From Deltaproteobacteria bacterium (lineage in GTDB: Bacteria; Bdellovibrionota; UBA1018), in the NCBI GenBank assembly GCA_016194835.1, contig JACQAU010000091.1:1-6112 (forward strand): a DNA stretch of 6,112 bases, in the 5' to 3' direction. Under the pieces are notes generated by a model. The model saw only the letters and a list, made by a program, of their open reading frames with translations, made no database searches and was not told the DNA's origin. The translations under genes were made by a program, and so were the position numbers. Shown one piece after another: positions 1 through 6,079 of the stretch; position 1 is the stretch's first letter, and every line of letters starts with the position of its first letter.

Positions 1-1976
1 AAGTCCTTTGCTCTAGATCGAATAAGTCCTAATGCTGCTTGACCTGATTCTTTCATGACTTCGCCCAATTGCCCCGTAAGCGTAATATTGCCTTTTCCTT
101 TCATGGTTGTGGATTCGACATAGAGGATTTCTCCACCAAATGATGTCCATGCCAAACCTGTGGCAATGCCAATTTCATCTTTTTCTTGTTCGTCTTCACG
201 CATAAAAATAGCAGGTCCCAAAAATTTATGAACAAAATCAAGTGTAATAATTGTTTTTTCCTTTTTACCTTCAGCTACTAATTTGGCGGTTTTTCTACAT
301 ATAGTTGCAATATTTCTTTCTAGATTTCTTAGACCGGCCTCTCTTGTGTAATTGGCAATAATAATTTTAACAGCCTCATCCGTAAATTCTAATAAATTTA
401 CATTCAGACCGTTTTCATTTAATTGTTTTGGTATCAGGTATTTCCTGGCAATAAAATATTTTTCCTCTTCGGTGTATCCAGGTAGACTAATGATTTCCAT
501 TCTGTCTTTCAGTGCTGATGGAATGGTATCCAATATATTGCATGTTGCAATGAACATGACATGAGATAGATCAAAAGCAACATTAAGATAGTGATCTCTA
601 AAAGTGTTATTTTGTTCGGGATCTAAAACCTCTAAGAGAGCAGAAGAAGGGTCTCCACGAAAATCACTGCCAAGTTTATCAATTTCATCTAAAACGAAAA
701 CTGGATTATTTGTTCCTATTTGTTTTAATCCTTGGATAATCCTTCCTGGCAGTGCACCCACGTAAGTGCGTCTATGACCTCTGATTTCTGCTTCGTCTTT
801 AATCCCGCCCAATGAAATTCTTACAAATTCCCTGTCCATTGTTCTTGCAATAGACCTACCCAAGGATGTCTTGCCTACACCTGGAGGACCAGTAAAGCAA
901 AGAATAGGCCCTTTCATTTTTTCTTTTAATTTTCGTACAGCAAGATATTCTAAAATTCTTTCTTTAATTTTAGTCAAATTATAGTGATCATCGTCTAAAA
1001 TTTGTTTTGCGCGTATCAGGTCTAAATTATCAACAGTTTGTTTGCTCCATGGAGTTTCGATCAGCCAGTCGATATAGGTGCGCAGCATCGAGGCTTCTGA
1101 AGCATCGGGGTGCATTCTCTCAAGTCGACCCAGTTGTTTGAGTGTTTCTTGTTCAACTTCAGCTGGCATTTTGCAGGCTAGGACTTTTTCCCGTAATTCA
1201 CTCATTTCTTCTGTCTTGGCATCAGTATCGCCCAATTCACTTTTTATGGCTCTGATTTGTTCACGCAAAAAATATTCTTTTTGGGACTTGGTCATTTCGT
1301 CTTTTGCTTGTGAACGAATTTTAGCTTGAATAGAAAGCACTTCGATTTCTCTAGCTAGTAGTTCATGGATCTTTTTTAATCGCTCAATGGGATCAATTGT
1401 TTCAAGTATCATTTGTGCTTCGCTTACTTTGAGCCCTAGGTTGGATGCAACAAGATCTGCCAGTCTGCCTGGATCGTTAATGTCATCTAAAACCATGAGA
1501 ATGTCAGGAGAGAGCATTTTTCCTAAAGCAATGACTTTTTCTAGCTGTTCTCTGACATTTCTTGAGAGAGCTTCAGATTCTGTTATTGGTGGAAGCGGTT
1601 TTTCTTCGATGCGGTCAATTTTGACCTCAAAATAAGGCTGTGTTTGTGTAAACTCTGCAATATTTGCTTTACATAATCCTTGAGTTAAAATTTTGATCCT
1701 TCCGTCGGGGAGTTTCCTCATGCGCATGATCATGGAGATTGTTCCCAATCTATAGATTCCATCTGATGTTGGATGTTCGTCGCTGATGTCTTTTTGAGAC
1801 GAAAGAAGTATGAGGCGATCAGAACGGGCCAGAGCTTCTTCGACGCTTTTGATCGACGAATCGCGTCCAACAAAAAGAGGGATAATCATATATGGGAAAA
1901 CGACAATATCCCTTACTGGTAGCAGCGGAAGTGTACTTGGAATTTCGATTTGCTCGCCTTCGTAGTTTGTTACCAT
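1..1976 (-). CDS. lon: ATP-dependent protease Lon (LonA type), 3' end outside window
   Basis: Lon is a cytoplasmic homo-oligomeric AAA+ serine protease that unfolds and degrades damaged proteins and short-lived regulators. The 658 codons visible are open throughout. Residues about 12-200 form the LON substrate-binding domain (LPLLPVRDIVVFPYMIIPLF near the start). They are followed by a helical region with the family-typical KEYFLREQ segment. The AAA+ module has Walker A GPPGVGKT (363-370, Lys369), Walker B VFVLDEID (Asp430, Glu431), sensor-1 Asn480 in IATCN, and an arginine at 550 in the sensor-2 position (REAGLRNLER). The protease domain begins with GLAWTSFGGE and reaches GEVMKESGQAALG before the window ends. 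By comparison with E. coli Lon (784 aa), roughly 125-150 residues are missing, including the catalytic Ser/Lys dyad (Ser679/Lys722 in E. coli). The ATG at 1976 is chosen because a good ribosome binding site precedes it and the N-terminus matches family length. The gene lies downstream of the dksA-like gene on the same strand, but a 296-nt structured gap suggests its own promoter. Confidence 0.97.
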   Translation of the reverse strand, partial: MVTNYEGEQIEIPSTLPLLPVRDIVVFPYMIIPLFVGRDSSIKSVEEALARSDRLILLSSQKDISDEHPTSDGIYRLGTISMIMRMRKLPDGRIKILTQGLCKANIAEFTQTQPYFEVKIDRIEEKPLPPITESEALSRNVREQLEKVIALGKMLSPDILMVLDDINDPGRLADLVASNLGLKVSEAQMILETIDPIERLKKIHELLAREIEVLSIQAKIRSQAKDEMTKSQKEYFLREQIRAIKSELGDTDAKTEEMSELREKVLACKMPAEVEQETLKQLGRLERMHPDASEASMLRTYIDWLIETPWSKQTVDNLDLIRAKQILDDDHYNLTKIKERILEYLAVRKLKEKMKGPILCFTGPPGVGKTSLGRSIARTMDREFVRISLGGIKDEAEIRGHRRTYVGALPGRIIQGLKQIGTNNPVFVLDEIDKLGSDFRGDPSSALLEVLDPEQNNTFRDHYLNVAFDLSHVMFIATCNILDTIPSALKDRMEIISLPGYTEEEKYFIARKYLIPKQLNENGLNVNLLEFTDEAVKIIIANYTREAGLRNLERNIATICRKTAKLVAEGKKEKTIITLDFVHKFLGPAIFMREDEQEKDEIGIATGLAWTSFGGEILYVESTTMKGKGNITLTGQLGEVMKESGQAALGLIRSRAKD

Positions 1977-1981
1977 CCAGA

Positions 1982-1987
1982 TCCTCT
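1982..1987 (-). promoter_or_regulatory. ribosome binding site of lon
   Basis: Read on the minus strand, AGAGGA lies 5 nt upstream of the ATG at 1976. It supports this start codon over any upstream alternative. Confidence 0.7.
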
Positions 1988-2079
1988 ATTGCGTTTCGTG
2001 GGTATACAAATCAGTTATTTTACTACTCTAAGTGATTGTTCGGCTGGATTTGGGAAGGGCTTTAGGTCTTGTTTGCTTG

Positions 2080-2244
2080 CTGGTACACTGGGACATTGGT
2101 TTCTAGTTTTTTTAAAATTATTCTATAAGGTGTCGGCGCGGCATCCTGCCTCTGGGACCCTTTGTCGCCCCATCCTGGCCTTCCCAAGGCCTCACTCATA
2201 GAATAATTTTAAAAAAACCAAAAATTAATTTAACCGTGTACCAG
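2080..2244. repeat. large foldback (interrupted inverted repeat) between dksA-like gene and lon
   Basis: The core is a perfect 20-bp inverted repeat: 2107-2126 (TTTTTTTAAAATTATTCTAT) pairs with 2198-2217. Outside it, two 25-nt segments (2089-2106 plus the T-run, and their partner before 2236) pair imperfectly with no length difference. They are closed by a second perfect 9-bp pair, CTGGTACAC at 2080-2088 and GTGTACCAG at 2236-2244. The 71-nt loop (2127-2197) is about 66% G+C, in contrast to its AT-rich arms. It contains small hairpins such as GGCCTT-CCC-AAGGCC (2177-2191) and GGCA-TCC-TGCC (2141-2151). No open reading frame with family resemblance is present, and I see no target-site duplication. 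It could be a MITE-like or REP-like extragenic element, a structured RNA, or an elaborate 3' structure of the dksA-like transcript. The rest of the 296-nt gap (1988-2079, 2245-2272) shows nothing I can name. Confidence 0.75.
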
Positions 2245-2272
2245 TATAGGATTAAAAATGTTATGTATGTTG

Positions 2273-2635
2273 TTAGGCGTAAATTTTTTGACGATGTTCC
2301 TGTTTTTCCTTACAGGCTATGCAAAGAGCAGTAGATGGTCTTGCTTCGAGTCGCTTGGGTTCAATTGGTTCCTCACAGGACTCACACACTCCAAAAGTGC
2401 CTTCTTCGATTTTTGCTAACGCTTCGTCAATTTTGGTAAGTAGCTGGCGTTCTCTATCTCTGAGTTTGAAAACTAAATTTTGGTTTATTTGGCTTGCTGC
2501 TAGGTCTGTCTCATCTGGTAAATCATCTGGAGAGAGTGCAAGTTCGTTTTTCATGGCATTTTTTGAGTTGTTAAGCAGGCGTTGTTTCTCCTCTAGTAGA
2601 AGCTTTTTAAATCTTATAATTGTTTTTGTGTCCAT
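2273..2635 (-). CDS. dksA: DksA/TraR-family RNA polymerase-binding regulator (C4 zinc finger)
   Basis: DksA proteins enter the secondary channel of RNA polymerase and, with ppGpp, retune transcription of rRNA and biosynthetic promoters. This protein has 120 residues; E. coli DksA has 151, the difference being mainly at the N-terminus. Residues about 1-35 and 45-78 form the two coiled-coil helices (the second with KLRDRERQLLTKIDEAL). The intervening tip reads LPDETDLAA and keeps the acidic D-x-x-D-x-A pattern (Asp41, Asp44, Ala46) that in E. coli DksA is needed for activity. The zinc finger has Cys84-x2-Cys87 and Cys105-x2-Cys108 around KRLEARPSTALCIACK, so it is the zinc-binding rather than the Cys-poor form. 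The ATG at 2635 is preferred over a GTG 11 codons upstream at 2668 because a strong ribosome binding site lies in between. It is transcribed divergently from glmU. The symbol is by family; the genome could hold several paralogues, so functional equivalence to E. coli DksA is inferred. Confidence 0.9.
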   Translation of the reverse strand: MDTKTIIRFKKLLLEEKQRLLNNSKNAMKNELALSPDDLPDETDLAASQINQNLVFKLRDRERQLLTKIDEALAKIEEGTFGVCESCEEPIEPKRLEARPSTALCIACKEKQEHRQKIYA

Positions 2636-2641
2636 CTTGTT

Positions 2642-2650
2642 CCCCCCTCT
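2642..2650 (-). promoter_or_regulatory. strong ribosome binding site of dksA-like gene
   Basis: On the minus strand AGAGGGGGG ends 6 nt before the ATG at 2635. It decides the start: using the upstream GTG at 2668 would bury this purine-rich tract inside the coding sequence. Confidence 0.8.
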
Positions 2651-2682
2651 TATTGTTTGTTCGTGCACGGTGCATTTTGTTT

Positions 2683-2710
2683 ATTTTAGCGCTAACCATA
2701 AATAACGCAA
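2683..2710 (-). promoter_or_regulatory. probable sigma-70-type promoter of dksA-like gene
   Basis: Read on the minus strand, a -35-like TTGCGT (2710-2705) is followed after 16 nt by a -10-like TAAAAT (2688-2683). This predicts a leader of roughly 40 nt before the start codon at 2635. It is a pattern match only; spacing and elements are reasonable but not perfect. Confidence 0.45.
2686..2695. promoter_or_regulatory. 10-bp perfect palindrome inside the dksA promoter, possible operator
   Basis: TTAGCGCTAA is a perfect palindrome that overlaps the proposed -10 box and the adjacent spacer. Its position would let a dimeric repressor block the dksA promoter, but a palindrome this short may be chance. 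Confidence 0.25.
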
Positions 2711-2716
2711 CTTTTT

Positions 2717-2732
2717 TTATAAGAACTTATAA
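2717..2732. promoter_or_regulatory. 7-2-7 inverted repeat in the dksA-glmU divergent region
   Basis: TTATAAG-AA-CTTATAA forms a perfect inverted repeat just upstream of the proposed dksA -35 box, about 90 nt before the glmU start. It could be a binding site serving either divergent gene; AT-richness of the region raises the chance of coincidence. The remaining divergent region (2733-2822) shows no glmU promoter with convincing -35/-10 spacing. Confidence 0.3.
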
Positions 2733-2822
2733 GATTAATTTTACGCGTAGCACTATATTTTGTCTATTAAATTTTATAAATAATGATTGATCAGAGTCAG
2801 AAGATTTTGTAACCCAATACTT

Positions 2823-4268
2823 ATGCACACACAAAAAGATCCTGATTCGTGCGGAGTAATTGTTTTAGCTGCCGGACAGGGTAAAAGAATGAAATCTCAA
2901 GTTCCTAAGGCCTTACATGAAATTGGAGGTAAAGCGCTTTTGTTTCATGTTTTAGATAGGGTCTTTGAGACACTCCCCCATGCCAAAGTCGCTATTGTGC
3001 TTGGACATGAACATCAAAAAATAGAACAGCTTGTCAGCGAATCGCCAGTTTTTAAAATCCATGACATCTGCTTTGTTGTACAACCAGAACAAAAAGGCAC
3101 GGGAGACGCTGCAAAGTGTGCCATTAATTCAGAATGGGGAGAAAAAATTTTAGCAAAAAAACTGCCAGTTTTAGTATTACCAGCGGATTTGCCCTTAATT
3201 TCAGATGAGCTTATTTTGCAAATGACTGAACCTCTCACTAGAAGTGTATCTCTAAGGCTTTTGACAACAGAATTTCAAGATCCCACCGGATATGGAAGAG
3301 TAATCAGAAGAGGTAAAAAAGGATCTATACTTCGTATTGTTGAAGAAAAAGATGCCACTTTGAGAGAAAAACAAACGAACGAAGTTGCTGTCTCTATTTA
3401 TTTTTTCCAATCGTCATTTCTAAAAGCAATGAGTCAAAGACTTTCTAATAGAAATACTCAGGGTGAGTATTATTTGACAGACCTCGTGGCCTTTGCTGTG
3501 CAGAGAAAAAAAACAATCGATATATTAAATTGGAAAAACTCAGACGATGTGCGTGGCGTTAATAATGCATGGGAATTGGCCCATGCACAACGCCTCATGA
3601 ACGAAAGAGTAGTAAAAAAATGGGCAATGCAAGGAGTACAGTTTATAGATCCCTGGAGCTCTTGGATTGATGTGAGTGTAGAATTGTCTTCAGGAGTTAC
3701 TATTCACCCAGGTGTAATTTTGAGAGGCAAAACTAAAATAGGCCCGGATTCTGTAATTGGTCCAAGAAGTGTTCTCACAGATGTTGTTGTTGGACGAGAA
3801 GTAGCAATTAAAACCGGTACAATTGCGGATTCATCAGTGATTGGAGATTATTGTACAGTGGGACCTTACGCTCATTTGAGATTGGATAATCAGATCGAAA
3901 CACATGTTAAAATTGGCAATTTTGTAGAGTTAAAGAAAACAAAAATTGGCGATTACACTAGTATTGCCCATTTGTCTTATCTAGGAGATGCTGAAGTCGG
4001 AAAACGGGTAAATATTGGTTGTGGTTTTGTGACTTGCAATTTTGACGGACGTATTATCGAAGGTGAACGGAAACACAAAACCATTATAGGCGATGATGTT
4101 TTTATGGGTAGCGATTGCCAAACAGTTGCACCTGTTACAGTTGGGCAGGGAGCATATGTGGCTTCAGGATCTACTATTACTGAAAATGTTGAGCCTGGCA
4201 GTTTGGCTATTGCAAGATCACGTCAAGTTAATAAAATAGGATATGTAGCAAAAAAAGGAATAAATTAA
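2823..4268 (+). CDS. glmU: bifunctional UDP-GlcNAc pyrophosphorylase / glucosamine-1-phosphate N-acetyltransferase GlmU
   Basis: GlmU is a cytoplasmic trimer. It acetylates glucosamine-1-phosphate with acetyl-CoA and then transfers UMP from UTP, giving UDP-GlcNAc for cell-wall and LPS synthesis. From the ATG at 2823 it has 481 residues (E. coli 456). The N-terminal pyrophosphorylase domain has VLAAGQGKRM (14-23), PKALH, QKGTGDA, the metal-binding-type Asp122 in PADLPLIS, GYGRVIR, IVEEKDAT and QGEYYLTD. The C-terminal left-handed beta-helix carries hexapeptide repeats from about residue 290. It keeps GNFVELKK, the acetyltransferase histidine (His383 in AHLSYLGDAE), TCNFDG (Phe407 where E. coli has Tyr) and GSDCQTVAPV. 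One oddity: where E. coli has EINTG, this protein reads EVAVS (187-191), losing the Asn that contacts UDP-GlcNAc. A TTG at 2787 would add 12 residues, but neither start has a clear ribosome binding site; the ATG fits the family better. glmS follows after 2 nt. Confidence 0.96.
   Translation: MHTQKDPDSCGVIVLAAGQGKRMKSQVPKALHEIGGKALLFHVLDRVFETLPHAKVAIVLGHEHQKIEQLVSESPVFKIHDICFVVQPEQKGTGDAAKCAINSEWGEKILAKKLPVLVLPADLPLISDELILQMTEPLTRSVSLRLLTTEFQDPTGYGRVIRRGKKGSILRIVEEKDATLREKQTNEVAVSIYFFQSSFLKAMSQRLSNRNTQGEYYLTDLVAFAVQRKKTIDILNWKNSDDVRGVNNAWELAHAQRLMNERVVKKWAMQGVQFIDPWSSWIDVSVELSSGVTIHPGVILRGKTKIGPDSVIGPRSVLTDVVVGREVAIKTGTIADSSVIGDYCTVGPYAHLRLDNQIETHVKIGNFVELKKTKIGDYTSIAHLSYLGDAEVGKRVNIGCGFVTCNFDGRIIEGERKHKTIIGDDVFMGSDCQTVAPVTVGQGAYVASGSTITENVEPGSLAIARSRQVNKIGYVAKKGIN
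4255..4259 (+). promoter_or_regulatory. ribosome binding site of glmS inside the end of glmU
   Basis: AAGGA lies 11 nt before the glmS ATG at 4271 and within the last glmU codons. This fits translation of glmS from a shared glmU-glmS transcript. There is no room upstream for a glmS ribozyme or long leader. Confidence 0.5.
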
Positions 4269-4270
4269 AT

Positions 4271-5608
4271 ATGTGCGGAATTGTAGGTTATGTTGGCAAA
4301 AGACCTGTAGTTGAACTTCTTTTAAAAGGACTCAAACGTTTGGAGTACCGTGGCTATGATTCTGCCGGGGTGGCTTTTTTCCAAAATGGAAAAATTGAAA
4401 TAAAAAAATCTGAAGGCAAACTTGACAATGTTGCAAAACAATTTAAAGAAAATTTTGAACCATATACTAATTCTTATTGTGGAATTGGCCATACCAGATG
4501 GGCAACACATGGCAAACCCACAACTCAAAACGCTCATCCTCATCGCACTGGTCACATTGTTTTAGTGCATAATGGCATTATAGAAAATTATCAGGAAATT
4601 AGATCTGAAATTTTAAACCATGGACATCAACCTGCATCTGAGACAGATACTGAACTTTTTGGTTACCTAGTCTTAGATGAAATGAACAAAGGCCTTTCTC
4701 TTATAGATGCAGTGAGAAAAAGTTTTCTGTCTATCAAAGGTTCTTGTAGTGTAGTTGTTTTAAGTGAAAAAGAACCTGGTAAAATAATTGGAGTTCGCCA
4801 TGGTTCGCCATTGGTAGTTGCGCAAGATCCTCTCGGTGGAGCATTAATTGCAAGCGATGCTCAGCCTATTATTGAATACAATAAAGAAGTAGTTTTTTTA
4901 GACCATGGAGAAATAGTTGTAGGCACTGAAAAGGGAATAGATTTTTTTGATTTAAAATCCGGAAAATCCATAGAAAAAAAGAGAGTGAGCCTTGATTGGT
5001 CAAGTGAACAACTGGATAAGCAGGGATTTCCTCATTACATGCTAAAAGAGATTTACGAACAACCCAATGCTTTTGTGGACACACTTAATTTGATGATAGA
5101 TCGTTTTACTGCAAAAAATCCGTTTCCTTTGGCAAAACAACCAGGTGTAGAGTTATTGTACAAGGCAAAAGAATTGCAACTTGTCGCTTGTGGTACATCT
5201 TATCATGCGATACTTTTAGGCAAATATTGGTTAGAAAAATGGGCTAAAATTCCTACGCAAGTTGATCTATCAAGTGAGTTTCGTTACCGGACTCCGGTGA
5301 TAAAGCCAGGAACGTTGGTAATCGGAGTTACTCAGTCAGGAGAGACTGCTGATACATTAGCTGTAATTCGCGATATGAAGCGGCTTGGTGTGCCTACTCT
5401 AGGGTTAACCAATGTTCGAGGAAGTACGATTTCTCGCGAAGCTAGTGCTGTTTTTTATACAGCTTCTGGGCCAGAAGTAGGAGTAGCAGCAACAAAAACT
5501 TTTTTTACTCAAATGCTGGCTTTTTTGCTTTGGGCAGGGAATTTGGGATTTAACCATGGTGCTAAGGTTTCACATCTGTTTCAGAAAATAGTTGAATATT
5601 GCACTTGA
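4271..5608 (+). CDS. glmS: GlmS N-terminal fragment: glutaminase domain plus first SIS domain
   Basis: This 445-residue frame covers the glutamine amidotransferase class II domain and most of the first isomerase half. GlmS moves the amide nitrogen of glutamine to fructose-6-phosphate, giving glucosamine-6-phosphate and glutamate, the first step of the UDP-GlcNAc pathway. Catalytic Cys2 follows the initiator Met. RLEYRGYDSAG, GHTRWATHGKP (73-83), NAHPH, VHNGIIENY (99-107) and TDTE (125-128) are intact. The first SIS domain has ACGTSYHA (Cys307) and TQSGETADT (354-362), the sugar-phosphate loop, with Thr where E. coli has Ser347. It continues with TNVRGSTISREA and ATKTFFTQ. Homology ends near residue 435-440, and the last residues before the TGA (IVEYCT) look like out-of-frame read-through. 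The fragment could fold as a glutaminase domain, but it lacks the second SIS half, so synthase activity is not expected. Confidence 0.9.
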   Translation: MCGIVGYVGKRPVVELLLKGLKRLEYRGYDSAGVAFFQNGKIEIKKSEGKLDNVAKQFKENFEPYTNSYCGIGHTRWATHGKPTTQNAHPHRTGHIVLVHNGIIENYQEIRSEILNHGHQPASETDTELFGYLVLDEMNKGLSLIDAVRKSFLSIKGSCSVVVLSEKEPGKIIGVRHGSPLVVAQDPLGGALIASDAQPIIEYNKEVVFLDHGEIVVGTEKGIDFFDLKSGKSIEKKRVSLDWSSEQLDKQGFPHYMLKEIYEQPNAFVDTLNLMIDRFTAKNPFPLAKQPGVELLYKAKELQLVACGTSYHAILLGKYWLEKWAKIPTQVDLSSEFRYRTPVIKPGTLVIGVTQSGETADTLAVIRDMKRLGVPTLGLTNVRGSTISREASAVFYTASGPEVGVAATKTFFTQMLAFLLWAGNLGFNHGAKVSHLFQKIVEYCT

Positions 5609-5996
5609 GGGTGCTTTAAAATTAAAAGAAATTTCTTATGTGCACGCAGAGGGTTATGCAGGCGGTGAGCTGAAGCATGGACCAATTGCTATGATTGATG
5701 ATCAAATGGTAGTTGTCGTTTTGGCTCCTCAAGATCGTTGGCACGACAAAACAATTTCGAATTTAGAAGAAGTCAAAGCAAGAGGAGCGAAAATTTTAGG
5801 AATTGGAACTCGAGGAGATCAAATGCTTTCTTCGTTGTGTCATCATTTTATTGGACTACCGCCAGGTATCGAAGAAGATCTAATGCCGTTTTTATTAGTG
5901 ACAGCGGTTCAGCTTTTTAGTTATGAGTTGGCGGTATTAAAGGGAACTGATATTGATCAACCTAGAAATTTAGCGAAGAGTGTTACGGTGGAATAA
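5592..5996 (+). CDS. glmS: GlmS C-terminal fragment: most of second SIS domain
   Basis: This 134-codon frame opens at a TTG straight after an in-frame TAG (5589-5591) and overlaps the upstream fragment by 17 nt. From IALEGALKLKEISY onward it matches the end of GlmS. It keeps the Glu and Lys of LKLKEI (E. coli Glu488 and Lys485), the ring-opening histidine in ELKHGP (E. coli His504), EEVKARGAKILGIG, and the C-terminal KGTDIDQPRNLAKSVTVE with the conserved Lys. No Shine-Dalgarno sequence precedes the TTG, so independent translation is doubtful; it is best read as the displaced 3' part of glmS. The opening strand and glycine-rich loop of the SIS fold are absent, so it should not be stable or active alone. 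The stop codon lies inside the palindrome that starts at 5993. Confidence 0.85.
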   Translation: MNIALEGALKLKEISYVHAEGYAGGELKHGPIAMIDDQMVVVVLAPQDRWHDKTISNLEEVKARGAKILGIGTRGDQMLSSLCHHFIGLPPGIEEDLMPFLLVTAVQLFSYELAVLKGTDIDQPRNLAKSVTVE

Positions 5997-6038
5997 CGTA
6001 ATTTTTAGTATTTTTAAAAATACTAAAAATTACGTTAT
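5993..6038. repeat. 46-bp perfect palindrome at the 3' end of glmS
   Basis: The two 23-nt arms (5993-6015 and 6016-6038) are exact reverse complements with no spacer. The left arm begins ATAACGTAATTTTTAG and contains the glmS TAA. In RNA it would form a long AU-rich hairpin, which may protect or end the glmU-glmS transcript. It is not a classical intrinsic terminator: the stem is not GC-rich and no T-run follows it. As DNA, a spacerless perfect palindrome of this size is prone to cruciform formation and to deletion during replication. Confidence 0.9.
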
Positions 6039-6043
6039 CAAAG

Positions 6044-6049
6044 TATAAT
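6044..6049 (+). promoter_or_regulatory. consensus -10 box ahead of the downstream gene
   Basis: TATAAT lies 30 nt upstream of the ATG at 6080. A -35 element with normal spacing would fall inside the right arm of the palindrome (around 6021-6026), where I see no good match. The promoter is therefore plausible rather than shown. Confidence 0.35.
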
Positions 6050-6067
6050 GTTATATAAAAAGAAACT

Positions 6068-6073
6068 AGGTGA
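6068..6073 (+). promoter_or_regulatory. ribosome binding site of the gene starting at 6080
   Basis: AGGTGA lies 6 nt before the ATG at 6080, close to the ideal Shine-Dalgarno sequence and spacing, and supports a real gene start there. Confidence 0.6.
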
Positions 6074-6079
6074 TACACT

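Larger units (their letters stand above)
4271..5996 (+). pseudogene. glmS: glmS locus interrupted by internal deletion and frameshift
   Basis: Both ends of glutamine-fructose-6-phosphate aminotransferase are present, from MCGIVGYVG to NLAKSVTVE, but they lie in different reading frames (4271-5608 and 5592-5996). The conserved blocks ATKTFFTQ (Thr codon at 5492) and IALEGALKLKEI (Ile codon at 5598) are 106 nt apart. In E. coli GlmS I recall about 76 codons (near 228 nt) between them. So roughly 122 nt are missing, a number not divisible by three. The loss falls at about 5575-5597 and removes the connector and the opening strand and loop of the second SIS domain (LFLGRG-x2-YP in homologues). 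As written, no full-length enzyme can be made. An assembly error or an unresolved strain variant is as likely as a true pseudogene, since GlmS is usually essential without exogenous amino sugar. Confidence 0.8.

Noticed and set aside
1078..1635. Plus-strand open frames of about 80 codons opposite lon
   Set aside because: They lie antisense to a continuous, strongly conserved Lon reading frame and encode low-complexity Ser/Leu-rich sequences typical of shadow frames.
1950..2201. Plus-strand 83-codon frame across the lon start and the foldback region
   Set aside because: It overlaps the lon start and runs through the inverted repeat; there is no family resemblance or convincing ribosome binding site.
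2319..2705. Plus-strand 128-codon frame antisense to the dksA-like gene
   Set aside because: The minus strand encodes a clear DksA-family protein with all four zinc cysteines; the plus-strand product is a Ser-rich mirror of it.
2783..2812. Nine-codon ATG frame (MIDQSQKIL) just ahead of glmU, a possible leader peptide
   Set aside because: It has no Shine-Dalgarno sequence, no run of regulatory codons and no attenuator-like hairpins, so chance is the simpler explanation.
4261..4275. glmS ribozyme or leader riboswitch
   Set aside because: Only 2 nt separate glmU and glmS, so there is no untranslated leader to hold one.
5585..5610. Programmed ribosomal frameshift joining the two glmS frames
   Set aside because: A frameshift could join the frames but would not restore the roughly 40 missing residues, and no clear slippery heptamer with a downstream structure is seen at the junction.
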